A stretch of 64,000 nucleotides of DNA from Stutzerimonas zhaodongensis (GCF_003696365.1 NZ_RFFM01000002.1:992001-1056000), one strand, 5' to 3'. Counted from the stretch's first letter, positions 1-7,929 are shown. Numbers and translations: made by a program. Notes: generated by a model from the letters alone, not told the origin.

Positions 1-41
1 TGTATTCACAGTCCGGCCCAAAGCCTCTGCGGCCAGCAATC

Positions 42-55
42 TTGTCCGTGATCAA
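42..55 (+). promoter_or_regulatory. FNR/DNR box upstream of the first Crp/Fnr regulator
   Basis: TTGTCCGTGATCAA matches TTGAT-N4-ATCAA at 9 of 10 fixed positions. A -10-like TAGGAT lies at 79-84, which puts the box centre about 41.5 bases upstream of a start near 90. That is the usual class II activator spacing. It suggests anaerobic or NO-dependent expression of the following regulator gene. Confidence 0.7.
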
Positions 56-125
56 GGAGGCAGGCGGATGCGTGCTTCTAGGATGCAACCTCCAACATTC
101 CCGGACGTGCGCCGGTGGAGGAAAC

Positions 126-803
126 ATGCTGACCGAAACATCGCTCGTTGCGGACCTTCGCCGGCATCACCTGTTCAGCCGGCTGCCTGAGACGGCACTG
201 CAGGAAGTCTGCGCCTCGGCCAATCTCAAGCGACTGCCTGCGGGCGCCTCGCTTTTCCACCAGGGTGACAAAGCCGAACGCTTTTACTTTCTGTTCAGCG
301 GCCAGGTGAAGCTGCACCGGGTGGTCTGCGATGGTCAGGAAAAACTGGTCGAAGTCATCCGCCCCGGCGAGTCATTCGCAGAGGCCCTGCTGTTTACTGG
401 CGCACCGAACTACCCGGTCAGCGCCACGGCACTCAAGGCAAGCCTCGTCGCCAGCCTCAATGGCGCGCACTACAGGCGCATGCTCGAGCAACACCCCAGT
501 ATCTGCCTGGACATTCTCGGCACCCTGAGCATCCGCCTGCATCAACGCCTGAACGAGATCGACACCTTGACGCTGGCCAACGCCAGCCACCGTGTGGTGC
601 GCTTTCTCTACCAGTCCCAGGAGGATGACAGCGGCGTGGTCACCCTGGATGTGCCCAAGCGTTTGATCGCCTCCAAGCTCGGCATTCAGCCGGAAACCTT
701 CTCGCGCATCCTGCACCGTCTGATCGAGTCCGGGATGATCAGCGTGCAACGGCGGCGCATCGAGATACTGGATAGCCGGGGGCTGGCTGCTTACCACGAC
801 TGA
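126..803 (+). CDS. DNR-type Crp/Fnr family transcriptional regulator
   Basis: This encodes a 225-residue regulator with an N-terminal cyclic-nucleotide-binding-like beta-roll (about 15-120), a long dimerisation helix (about 120-150) and a C-terminal winged HTH (about 160-215). The recognition helix contains ETFSR, the E-x-x-S-R pattern that reads TTGAT half sites. The N-terminal cysteine cluster that binds 4Fe-4S in FNR/ANR is absent, so it belongs to the DNR/NnrR type thought to sense NO. The ATG at 126 was chosen because GGAGGAAAC lies just upstream; an upstream in-frame start at 42 would fall inside the promoter box. P. stutzeri is known to carry several DNR paralogues (dnrD, dnrE, dnrS), and I cannot say which this is. 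It is clearly related to the product at 7171-7854. Confidence 0.9.
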   Translation: MLTETSLVADLRRHHLFSRLPETALQEVCASANLKRLPAGASLFHQGDKAERFYFLFSGQVKLHRVVCDGQEKLVEVIRPGESFAEALLFTGAPNYPVSATALKASLVASLNGAHYRRMLEQHPSICLDILGTLSIRLHQRLNEIDTLTLANASHRVVRFLYQSQEDDSGVVTLDVPKRLIASKLGIQPETFSRILHRLIESGMISVQRRRIEILDSRGLAAYHD

Positions 804-827
804 TCAAGGGCGAAACGGCTCAGGTTC

Positions 828-841
828 TTGATGATCATCAT
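828..841 (+). promoter_or_regulatory. FNR/DNR box upstream of the DGC-protein gene
   Basis: TTGATGATCATCAT matches the box consensus at 9 of 10 positions. A -10-like GATACT at 864-869 sits at the class II distance, predicting a start near 876. The pattern implies that the small Cys-rich protein at 902 is induced together with the denitrification genes. Confidence 0.65.
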
Positions 842-901
842 GGGTCGTCAGTCGATCGGCCAAGATACTGCGGTGAGTCATTCAGGATCGGGAGAACAAA
901 C

Positions 902-1297
902 ATGACAACACCCCGCCTACCGCTTGTGTATTCCTGTTCGGGTTGCTCCAACGTGGCGCAACTGGCCAACACCCTGGCGGTGCGCCTTGACCGTGCCGGG
1001 CTCGCGGAAATGTCCTGCATCGCCGGCGTCGGCGGGCGGGTCAGCTCACTGGTCAATAAAGCCAACTCGGGCCGGCCTATCCTCGCCATCGACGGCTGCC
1101 CCCTGCATTGCGCCCGCGCATGCCTGGCCCAACATGGCGTGGTTGCCGATGTGCACATCACGCTCAGCAGCTACGGCCTGCGCAAGCGCTATCGGGATGA
1201 CTGCTCCGAAGCCGAAGCGAACGCCCTCTTCGAAGACATGCGCAACATCATCGCCAGCGATCGCATGAAGCCCCGGCATCGGCTTCATTCGGTCTAG
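902..1297 (+). CDS. Putative zinc-binding DGC-domain protein
   Basis: This is a 131-residue soluble protein with six cysteines in a DGC-family pattern: C12-x2-C15, C39, and C66-x3-C70-x3-C74 within a D-G-C-P-L-H-C stretch. The family is predicted to bind metal, probably zinc; no reaction is established. The ATG at 902 follows GGGAGAACAA. The gene stands alone behind its own FNR-type box and is convergent with ubiT: the two stop codons share the palindrome CTAG at 1294-1297. Its place among denitrification regulators suggests a role in anaerobic or NO metabolism, but this is inference. The C-terminus (about 115-131) is basic and probably disordered. Confidence 0.8.
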   Translation: MTTPRLPLVYSCSGCSNVAQLANTLAVRLDRAGLAEMSCIAGVGGRVSSLVNKANSGRPILAIDGCPLHCARACLAQHGVVADVHITLSSYGLRKRYRDDCSEAEANALFEDMRNIIASDRMKPRHRLHSV

Positions 1298-1785
1298 CTC
1301 GCCGGCTGCACAAGGCCTGCCTGGGCGACTTCCTCCCCCGCGCCTTGCAACAGCTTCCACAGCCACGGCGGCAGCATGTCCGGATCAAGACTGTCGATCA
1401 GGTTCTTGATCGAAAGACCGAGTTCGGTATCGCCCTCGATCACCAGCCGACGCCGAAAGAATAAGGTATCGGGATCCTCCTGGCGGCTGGCCAGCAGCAG
1501 GAACTCCCGCCAGTTGCCCCGAATGGTGACCTGCACCGGAGCCTGCTCGGCGATCTTCAGTTTCTGGCCGTCGCAGGTCAGGCACCAGGCCAGTTTGAGA
1601 TCAGCAACTTCGAGGCGCATCCAGTTACCTTCCAGCGCTTCGAACGCATTCTCAGACAGGGGCGCAGCAAAGATCTGATTCAGGCTGCGCTCCAGCGCGA
1701 TGCGTTGTAGCTGGAACGGCGCTCGGGCCGCCAGGGGCAGCAAGCGCTCACTGAGCTTCAATAAATGGGCGCGCGGCTTCAGCAT
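1294..1785 (-). CDS. ubiT: UbiT, SCP2-domain accessory factor of anaerobic ubiquinone synthesis
   Basis: This 163-residue protein is an SCP2 sterol-carrier-like domain protein. In E. coli, UbiT is the lipid-binding factor needed, with UbiU and UbiV, for O2-independent ubiquinone biosynthesis; it is the anaerobic counterpart of UbiJ. It is the last gene of a minus-strand ubiU-ubiV-ubiT operon and its start overlaps the end of ubiV by 7 bases, suggesting translational coupling. It has no signal peptide or membrane span. Identification rests on the SCP2-like sequence and on adjacency to unambiguous ubiU and ubiV. Confidence 0.88.
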   Translation of the reverse strand: MLKPRAHLLKLSERLLPLAARAPFQLQRIALERSLNQIFAAPLSENAFEALEGNWMRLEVADLKLAWCLTCDGQKLKIAEQAPVQVTIRGNWREFLLLASRQEDPDTLFFRRRLVIEGDTELGLSIKNLIDSLDPDMLPPWLWKLLQGAGEEVAQAGLVQPAS

Positions 1786-2669
1786 AATCCAGCCTCCTCG
1801 GCGCGCAGCATGCCGGGCTGGCCATGCCAGTAGCCGTTACATCCATCGACGGCGAGCGGCGGCAGACCGCCCTTGCGCACCGCGTCGAAAGCCTCGACCA
1901 CCTCGACCATTCCCGATGCGCGCGGGCTCAGGCGCAACAAATCAGCGCCGCACTCGACAAGCGCCGGATAATCCGCCAGCAGGTTGCTGACCGAAGCAGA
2001 CATGGTCTGGATGCCGTTGATGGTGAACAGCGCCTCGCCCTCCTGGCTCAGCAGCGGGATGCCTTCGGGGTAGTTCTGGCAGCAGAACTGGCAATCGTCC
2101 TTTGGCCGGTTTTCCGCCCGGGCCGTGAAGCAGCGCGCCGAATAGGCCAGCGGCAGATGACCATAGGCGAAGATTTCGACTTCCGGCACCGCAACGCCCA
2201 GTTCCGTTAGCTGGGCCCGAGCGCTCCTGATCATCGCGCCGGAAACCTCGACTGGCGGCACCCAACGCTGCATGCCGCTGTTTACCAGCTCGGCCAGTGC
2301 GTAGCCGTTATAGAGATTCAGCGCAGGCCCACCCACGAAGGAGACGCGCTTCTCGGATAGGTATTGCACGGCGCCCATGTCATTGGCTTCCACCAGCAGC
2401 TCGCCGTTATCGCAGAGCCGACGCAGGTTGGACAGCTCCGAGGCCGCCTCGACCAGCGTCAATCCGGACATCACCAGCTCGGCGCTCGACTGCTGCGCCA
2501 GCTCGCGCGCCAGTCCGAGCCAGTCATCCAGCCCCATGTCGCGGCGTTTCGAACAGACGGTTTCGCCCAGGTAAATGACATCCAGCGGCAGATCTACCAT
2601 GTCGGCGTAGAAATCCAGGGTTTGCTGGCGATCCCAATAAAACAGCACAGGGCCAAGGCTGAGCTTCAT
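1779..2669 (-). CDS. ubiV: UbiV, U32-family 4Fe-4S protein for O2-independent ubiquinone hydroxylation
   Basis: This is a 296-residue member of the U32 'peptidase' family. Cysteines 39, 180, 193 and 197 are all present; these are the positions known as 4Fe-4S ligands in E. coli UbiV. UbiU and UbiV form a heterodimer that hydroxylates the ubiquinone ring without O2, probably drawing oxygen from prephenate. The start at 2669 was chosen because the encoded N-terminus begins with the conserved M-K-L-S-L-G-P; a longer open frame back to 3182 only shadows ubiU. Denitrifiers need ubiquinone anaerobically to feed bc1 and the nitrogen-oxide reductases, which fits the location. Confidence 0.93.
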   Translation of the reverse strand: MKLSLGPVLFYWDRQQTLDFYADMVDLPLDVIYLGETVCSKRRDMGLDDWLGLARELAQQSSAELVMSGLTLVEAASELSNLRRLCDNGELLVEANDMGAVQYLSEKRVSFVGGPALNLYNGYALAELVNSGMQRWVPPVEVSGAMIRSARAQLTELGVAVPEVEIFAYGHLPLAYSARCFTARAENRPKDDCQFCCQNYPEGIPLLSQEGEALFTINGIQTMSASVSNLLADYPALVECGADLLRLSPRASGMVEVVEAFDAVRKGGLPPLAVDGCNGYWHGQPGMLRAEEAGLC

Positions 2670-2689
2670 GATTGATTCCTTGCAGGGGA

Positions 2690-3685
2690 TTACTGCCACG
2701 CGCGGTGGTAGGCACCAAGGGTGGTTTGCGAGCCTTCCGAGAGCCCATCGAGCACTGCACGCCAGCCAGGCTGAACGGCATAACGCTGCGGCGCCTGCAG
2801 GTAGGCATCGAGCGCCGAGCGCCAGACCCGCGTGACCTGTTCGACGTAGGCGGGGCTGCGCTGCCGGCCTTCGATCTTCATCGCGGTCACGCCGATGTTG
2901 GCGAGTTCCGGGATCAGGTCCAGGGTATTGAGGCTGGTGGGTTCTTCTAGGGCGTGGAAGCGCTGGCCGTTGACCATGAAGCGGCCTTTGCACAGGGTCG
3001 GATACCCTGCCGACTCGCCTTCGGCATAACGATCGATTAGCACATTGTTCAGCCGCGACGTGAGGCCTTCCGGTTCCTCGCTCCAGCGCACTGCCTTGGC
3101 CGGCGAACATACACCGCAGAGGTTCGGCGACTCGCCGGTGAGGTAGGAGGAAAGATGGCAACGACCTTCTGCCATGATGCACAGGCTGCCGAAGGCGAAC
3201 ACCTCGATAGGCACCGGGCTGCTGGCAGCCACTTGCTTTACCTGCTTGAGCGACAGCACCCTCGGCAGCACCGCGCGCTTGATGTTGTAACGCTGCTGGT
3301 AGAAGGCCAGCGCTGCGGCATTGGTGGCCGAGCCCTGGACGGACAGGTGCAGATTCAGCTGCGGATGTCGCCTCGCCGCGTAGCCCAGCACGCCAGGATC
3401 GGCGGCGATCAGCGCGTCGACGCCCATATCAGCGGCCTGATCCACTGCGCGCTGCCAGCGTGACCAGCCTTGCGGCTGGGCGTAGGTATTGACGGCGATA
3501 TAGAGCTGACGGCGCTTCTCGCGAATCAGCTGCAACCCTCTTTCGAGCTGCTTCGCATCCATGTTGAGGCCGGCGAAATGCCGGGCGTTGGTGTCGTCGC
3601 GAAAACCAACGTAAATCGCATCGGCACCCTGCTGAACGGCAGCCTTGAGTGCAGGCAGGCTACCTGCGGGACAAACCAAGTGCAT
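2690..3685 (-). CDS. ubiU: UbiU, U32-family 4Fe-4S protein for O2-independent ubiquinone hydroxylation
   Basis: This is a 331-residue U32-family protein. Cysteines 169, 176, 193 and 232 fall exactly at the 4Fe-4S ligand positions of E. coli UbiU. The N-terminus M-H-L-V-C-P-A-G-S-L is typical of the family. It is the first gene of the ubiUVT operon, with only 20 bases to ubiV. An FNR/DNR-type box at 3787-3800 lies about 100 bases upstream, so the operon is probably induced when O2 is low. The product is cytoplasmic and expected to pair with UbiV. Confidence 0.93.
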   Translation of the reverse strand: MHLVCPAGSLPALKAAVQQGADAIYVGFRDDTNARHFAGLNMDAKQLERGLQLIREKRRQLYIAVNTYAQPQGWSRWQRAVDQAADMGVDALIAADPGVLGYAARRHPQLNLHLSVQGSATNAAALAFYQQRYNIKRAVLPRVLSLKQVKQVAASSPVPIEVFAFGSLCIMAEGRCHLSSYLTGESPNLCGVCSPAKAVRWSEEPEGLTSRLNNVLIDRYAEGESAGYPTLCKGRFMVNGQRFHALEEPTSLNTLDLIPELANIGVTAMKIEGRQRSPAYVEQVTRVWRSALDAYLQAPQRYAVQPGWRAVLDGLSEGSQTTLGAYHRAWQ

Positions 3686-3786
3686 GGCAACTCCTAGACA
3701 TGCGGACGCACCACATCGGACGCAGAAGTGGCCGTCCGGGGTCGGATGGAAAGCCGGCAGTCTAGGTAGGCCTCATGCGAGAGGCA

Positions 3787-3800
3787 TTGATAAAGGTCAA
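3787..3800 (-). promoter_or_regulatory. FNR/DNR box upstream of ubiUVT
   Basis: The minus strand reads TTGACCTTTATCAA, which matches TTGAT-N4-ATCAA at 9 of 10 positions. It is 101 bases upstream of the ubiU start, which leaves room for a class II promoter and a leader of about 60 bases. I did not find a convincing -10 hexamer. Confidence 0.6.
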
Positions 3801-4037
3801 GGGCAACACGGCAGGCGGGAGAGAAGGCATCAGCCGAGCTCGCGACCACTATCGTTGCCCTTTGGCGAGCAAAGCCGCTCCCTCATTCAGAAGGCGTCGG
3901 CGCTACTGCTGTAGGTAGCTACGACGCCGAGGTCGTATCCAGCGGCGCTGCCGAGTGCGGCAGTTGCCTGTGCCGCTGGCTAATGCAATTAATTCGCTGG
4001 GCATCAGGCAGGTGGCGGTGACATCAGCACGACGTCC
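3801..4037. other. Non-coding stretch between ubiU promoter and small ORF
   Basis: No gene with a credible ribosome site is seen on either strand. No clear repeat or terminator was recognised. Confidence 0.5.
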
Positions 4038-4247
4038 TCAGACACCCTCGCTGCCCTCGAACTCTTCCGTGGCGCGGGCGACTGCCTGCCGCCAATCGCC
4101 GGACTCTTCCGCCAGCATACGCATCGCCTTGAGGCTGGCTTCGAAAGCCTGCTGGTAATGCTGCGGATTGTTCTCGCTAGCGGCCCGATCAGCGTGCGCC
4201 TGGGCTTCTGTCAGCAGTGTCTGGAACTGGTCTCGGTCCAAAGCCAT
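4038..4247 (-). CDS. Small hypothetical soluble protein next to norR
   Basis: This encodes a 69-residue acidic, mostly helical protein rich in Ala, Glu and Gln. It has no cysteines, signal peptide or membrane span. The ATG at 4247 was chosen because GAGGAG lies six bases upstream; an in-frame ATG 18 bases earlier overlaps that ribosome site. It lies downstream of norR on the same strand with a 105-base gap, so it could be read through from norR. I do not recognise the family and assign no function. Confidence 0.6.
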   Translation of the reverse strand: MALDRDQFQTLLTEAQAHADRAASENNPQHYQQAFEASLKAMRMLAEESGDWRQAVARATEEFEGSEGV

Positions 4248-4352
4248 GGGATTCTCCTCGTTCAAAGTGATTGAAGCTTAGACCACCACTGTGCACAGAC
4301 GACTCGCACCGGCCGGCGGCCCGCATGCCGTCTACCACCTAGGTAGTTTCCT

Positions 4353-5888
4353 TTACTTGAGCTTTAGCCGCCTGGCCAGCTTGTGCAGATTGCTTGAATC
4401 GACATCGAGCAAGCGGGCCGCCTGCGCCCAGTTCTCACCACTGGCCTGTAACGCACGGACGATGGCCTGGCGCTGGGCGCTGTCGACAGCTTCACGTAAC
4501 GAGACGATTTCGGCCTCGGTCGGGGCTGGCGCTGGACCGGAATCGGCAAGCGTCATGAGTGGGCCGGTGTGCTCGCTGTCCAGGTCGAGCAGCTCTGGCT
4601 CCAGGGTGAGTATCTCGCTGCGCGAAGCACCTCGACTGAGCAGTCGCAAGGCGGCGCGGCTGATGACATGCTCCAGCTCGCGGATGTTGCCCGGCCAGGC
4701 ATAGCCCAGCAATGCGCGCTCGGCTGCAGGCGACAGACGCATGCTGCGCAGCCCCAAGCGAGCACGGTTCAGCTCCAGAAAGTAGCCGGCCAGTATCAGC
4801 ACATCGTTATCACGCTCGCGCAGGGGCGGGATCGGCACCGGATAGACGGACAAGCGGTGATAAAGGTCGGCGCGAAAATGGCCGTCGCGGACGCTTTCTC
4901 GAAGATTACGGTTGGTCGCGGCAATGATCCGCACGTCGACCTGACGCGGCTTGTCGGCACCCAAGCGCTGTATTTCACCGTTCTGCAAGGTGCGCAACAG
5001 TTTGGCCTGGACGCTTAGCGGCAGCTCACCCACCTCATCCAGCAGCAAGGTTCCACCGTTGGCCGCATCGAAGCGGCCCGGGCGGTCGGTAGTCGCACCC
5101 GAGAAGGCGCCTTTGACGTGACCGAACAGCTCGCTCTCGGCCAGCGATTCAGGCAACGCGGCGCAATTGACCAGTACCAGCGGTTTGTTGCGGCGACGGG
5201 AGTGCCGATGCAGCCAACGCGCGAATAGCTCCTTGCCCACGCCCGTTTCGCCAAGCAGCAACACGGGTAATTCGGAATCGGCAACCACCGCAAGTTCGCG
5301 CAACAGCTCGCGAATCACGGCGCTCTGGCCGAGGATTTCACCCTCGCCTGCAAGCGGCGCGGTCTCCAGCACATCCGTGCGAGCCAGCCGCAACCCGCGG
5401 TTTTCATGCTCGAGGCGGGTAATGCGTATGGCGGCCTCGATCACCAGGGTATAGCGCTGCAGGTCACGCCGTGCATCGTCATCAAAGGTGCCTGCATGCA
5501 GCGCATCAAGGGTCAGCGCGCCCCATAGTTTGCCTTCGACGTACAGGCTGACGCCCATGCAATCGTGCACAGGCAAAGGCTCGCCGATACGGGCGTCGAG
5601 CAGGCCATCGTAGGGGTCTGACAATCGGCTATCAGGCTCGAACCACGTGGGCTCACGCTGCGAAAGAATGGCCGCCAGCCGCGGATGCTGGGCCACGACG
5701 AAACGCCTGCCGAGCGCCTCTTTAACCAGCCCCACCGCCGCCAGCGGTCGTAATGTGTCGTCATCGAGGCGCAGCAATACCACTGCGCCACAGCGAAACC
5801 GCTGATGCAGCGTATGTACCAGCCGTTGCAGCCGAACTGCATTGGGCAACTCGGTTACAAGATCGGCGAGCAGCGCCTCTTCCATCAT
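4353..5888 (-). CDS. norR: NorR, NO-responsive sigma-54-dependent activator
   Basis: This 511-residue regulator has an N-terminal GAF domain (about 20-155), a central AAA+ domain (about 185-425) and a C-terminal Fis-type HTH (about 465-511). Walker A is GETGVGKE at 213-220, the sigma-54 contact loop is GAFSGA at 260-265 (usual form GAFTGA), and Walker B is LLLDE at 281-285. The GAF domain keeps H108-x-C110 and D128, matching the H111, C113 and D131 region implicated in the iron-nitrosyl centre of E. coli NorR. It is divergent from dnrN, and the shared intergenic region has three GT-N7-AC sites and a sigma-54 promoter facing dnrN. It should activate dnrN in response to NO. Confidence 0.93.
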   Translation of the reverse strand: MMEEALLADLVTELPNAVRLQRLVHTLHQRFRCGAVVLLRLDDDTLRPLAAVGLVKEALGRRFVVAQHPRLAAILSQREPTWFEPDSRLSDPYDGLLDARIGEPLPVHDCMGVSLYVEGKLWGALTLDALHAGTFDDDARRDLQRYTLVIEAAIRITRLEHENRGLRLARTDVLETAPLAGEGEILGQSAVIRELLRELAVVADSELPVLLLGETGVGKELFARWLHRHSRRRNKPLVLVNCAALPESLAESELFGHVKGAFSGATTDRPGRFDAANGGTLLLDEVGELPLSVQAKLLRTLQNGEIQRLGADKPRQVDVRIIAATNRNLRESVRDGHFRADLYHRLSVYPVPIPPLRERDNDVLILAGYFLELNRARLGLRSMRLSPAAERALLGYAWPGNIRELEHVISRAALRLLSRGASRSEILTLEPELLDLDSEHTGPLMTLADSGPAPAPTEAEIVSLREAVDSAQRQAIVRALQASGENWAQAARLLDVDSSNLHKLARRLKLK

Positions 5889-5889
5889 G

Positions 5890-5944
5890 GTCTTTACTAC
5901 CCGTCAAGGTTTTTCAAACCCTATAACGTTCAGGTATTTTTCAC
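5890..5944. promoter_or_regulatory. Three GT-N7-AC sites, probable NorR enhancer
   Basis: Sites of the form GT-N7-AC occur at 5890-5900, 5909-5919 and 5934-5944. E. coli NorR binds three such sites upstream of norVW. Here they lie 43-97 bases upstream of the -24 element at 5987, a normal enhancer distance. The first site touches the norR start codon region, which could allow autoregulation. Confidence 0.6.
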
Positions 5945-5985
5945 CAGCCCTCACTAATTTGTCTCATATTTCATAAGCTTACGTG

Positions 5986-6000
5986 TGGCACATGGATTGC
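5986..6000 (+). promoter_or_regulatory. Sigma-54 promoter of dnrN
   Basis: TGGCACATGGATTGC has the GG at 5987-5988 and the GC at 5999-6000 separated by exactly ten bases, matching the TGGCAC-N5-TTGC consensus. Transcription should start near 6012, 25 bases before the dnrN ATG at 6037. This rules out translation starting upstream at 5983. Confidence 0.82.
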
Positions 6001-6036
6001 GTTGGTAGGTCAAACGTCACTTCATGGAACGCCAGC

Positions 6037-6708
6037 ATGACGACCACACTTACCGAGCAAACCCTGGGCAGCCTCGCTTGCCTGATTCCCGGCGCCACCC
6101 GCGTGTTTCGCCAGTACAAGCTGGACTTCTGCTGCGGAGGCGACACGCCGCTGCGCGATGCAGCCTTGCAGCGCAATCTTGATGCCCTGGCTATCGCTGA
6201 CGAACTCGCCGCGTTGGCCACCGACCCCGCAAGCGAGCCGGACTGGCGCAACGCTGCTGCCAGCGAGTTGATTGAGTTCATTCTCGAGCGTTACCACGAG
6301 CGTCATCGTGACCAGTTCCCCGAGCTGATCCGCCTGGCCAGCCGCGTCGAGCAGGTACACGGCAACAAAGCCGATTGCCCAACCGGCCTCGCCGAGCATC
6401 TCTGGACCATGCAGCAGGAGCTCGAAAGCCACATGCTCAAGGAGGAGCAGATTCTGTTCCCCATGCTGCGTCGCGGCGTCCAGCTGCCTCAGAGCCAGGG
6501 CCCGATCGCGGTGATGCGCTACGAACATGATCAGCATGGCGACGCCTTGCAGCGCCTGGCCGAACTCACCAATGACATCACCCCGCCTGCAAACGCCTGT
6601 AATACCTGGCGAGCGCTATATCGCGGATTGGAAGAGCTGCGCGACGACTTGATGCAGCACATCCATCTGGAGAACAACATCCTTTTCGCCCAGGCCGCCA
6701 CGCACTGA
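6037..6708 (+). CDS. dnrN: DnrN, RIC/YtfE/ScdA-type di-iron NO-stress protein
   Basis: This is a 223-residue cytoplasmic protein. The N-terminal ScdA_N segment (about 1-60) carries F-C-C-G-G at 31-35, and a hemerythrin-like four-helix domain (about 75-220) has the His/Glu pattern H-x-x-x-H, H-M-L-K-E-E, Y-E-H-D-Q-H and H-I-H-L-E-N expected to hold a di-iron site. Homologues repair nitrosylated or oxidatively damaged Fe-S clusters and release NO. P. stutzeri DnrN is known to be NO-induced. The ATG at 6037 was chosen because the sigma-54 promoter occupies the earlier possible start. It is divergent from norR. Confidence 0.92.
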   Translation: MTTTLTEQTLGSLACLIPGATRVFRQYKLDFCCGGDTPLRDAALQRNLDALAIADELAALATDPASEPDWRNAAASELIEFILERYHERHRDQFPELIRLASRVEQVHGNKADCPTGLAEHLWTMQQELESHMLKEEQILFPMLRRGVQLPQSQGPIAVMRYEHDQHGDALQRLAELTNDITPPANACNTWRALYRGLEELRDDLMQHIHLENNILFAQAATH

Positions 6709-6765
6709 GGCAGCGCCAGCACACGGCAGGCCCTGGCGCCCGCCCCTGCGTTACCGGAGGTGCAT

Positions 6766-6933
6766 ATGAAAGCGTTCATCCAACCCATGGCATGGGGCCT
6801 TGTCATGGCGTCGATGCTGGCATTGGCCAGTGGCGTGGCGCTCGATATGGTCGTGGATAGCACGCAAGCTGCAGTCATGCATGAAGACCATGCGGCACCC
6901 GCCATACCCTTAGCGGGCGAGGACCAGCAATGA
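6766..6933 (+). CDS. Small single-span membrane or exported protein downstream of dnrN
   Basis: This is a 55-residue reading frame starting MKAFIQPMAWGLVMASM, with GGAGG six bases before the ATG. Residues about 8-30 form one hydrophobic segment rich in Met, Ala and Leu. The tail is acidic with two His (H39, H42) and ends A-G-E-D-Q-Q. It starts 57 bases after dnrN and is probably co-transcribed from the NorR-controlled promoter. The product may be a small membrane protein or a short periplasmic peptide. I do not recognise the family, and small size limits certainty. Confidence 0.6.
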   Translation: MKAFIQPMAWGLVMASMLALASGVALDMVVDSTQAAVMHEDHAAPAIPLAGEDQQ

Positions 6934-7170
6934 TCGATCGATGCGGTCCGCGGTTTCGCCTTGAGCGCCTCCGCCTACCGTGAACTGACGCCACCTCGTT
7001 GACCTCAACCCGGCCTGTATCAATATTTGGGTCATCGCATTTGGGCTAGGCTTTGTACTGATAGATCTACTGCGCACCGGTAACGGCCTACCCCACCGGA
7101 GCGTAATCACCTTTTGCACTCCGCCGTTTCGCTGGCGGACGGCCGATTATTAGAAACAGGATGCCTTTGC

Positions 7171-7854
7171 ATGGTGCTTCACCGCGTACACAACCAGATT
7201 CTCCGCAGCCACCACCTGTTCGAGCCCCTGAATGACGAGCAGATGGACGAGTTGATGAGTGCGAGCCAGCTGCTCAACCTCGACAAGGGCGACAACCTCT
7301 TCCATCAGGGCGAACCGGCCCATGCCTTCTACTTCGTCATTTCCGGTGCGATCAAGATCTACCGGCTGACCCCAGACGGGCAGGAAAAGGTGTTTGAGGT
7401 CATAGGCAACCGCCAGACTTTTGCCGAAGCCATGATGCTGATGGACACGCCCAACTACGTCGCCTCGGCCCAGGCCGTCTGCCCGACGCAGGTCTACCGC
7501 TTCTCCAATGCGGCCTACATGCGCCTGCTGGAAGCGAACCAGAAGCTCTCGTTCGCATTGCTCGGCAAGCTGAGCGTGCGACTGCATCAGCGCATCAATG
7601 AAATCGAGACCCTGTCGTTGAAGAACGCCACCCACCGCGTGGTGCGCTACCTGATGACGCAACTGGCGCGATTGAAGGACGAAGGCAACAGCTTCGAGCT
7701 ACCAATGGCCAAGCAGCTGATTGCCGGGCATCTGTCGATCCAGCCGGAAACCTTTTCCCGGATCATCCGCCGCCTGATCGATGAAGGGATCATTACCCAG
7801 GAAGGTCGGCAGATCACCGTGCTCGACCGGCAGTTGCTGGAGCAATTCGAGTAA
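7171..7854 (+). CDS. dnrD: DnrD/DNR, NO-responsive Crp/Fnr-type activator of denitrification
   Basis: This 227-residue protein is the same length as P. aeruginosa DNR. It has an N-terminal beta-roll sensor (about 15-125), a dimerisation helix, and a winged HTH (about 165-215) with QPETFSR in the recognition helix. The FNR-type N-terminal Cys cluster is missing, as in DNR, which senses NO through a heme. The ATG at 7171 gives the expected N-terminus; in-frame codons back to 7114 look like leader. It lies between dnrN and dnrP, as in P. stutzeri. It is the best candidate to act on the TTGAT-N4-ATCAA boxes in this window. The label dnrD rather than another paralogue is inferred from context. Confidence 0.87.
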   Translation: MVLHRVHNQILRSHHLFEPLNDEQMDELMSASQLLNLDKGDNLFHQGEPAHAFYFVISGAIKIYRLTPDGQEKVFEVIGNRQTFAEAMMLMDTPNYVASAQAVCPTQVYRFSNAAYMRLLEANQKLSFALLGKLSVRLHQRINEIETLSLKNATHRVVRYLMTQLARLKDEGNSFELPMAKQLIAGHLSIQPETFSRIIRRLIDEGIITQEGRQITVLDRQLLEQFE

Positions 7855-7929
7855 CGGACGGGGTAGCGCCGGCTTCAATTCTGTTCACTAGGTCCGGCGC
7901 TGCAAGGATCGAACGGCTTTTTTAGACGA

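Noticed and set aside
5983-6036. An upstream in-frame start for dnrN
   Set aside because: The sigma-54 promoter covers 5986-6000, so the transcript begins after this start.
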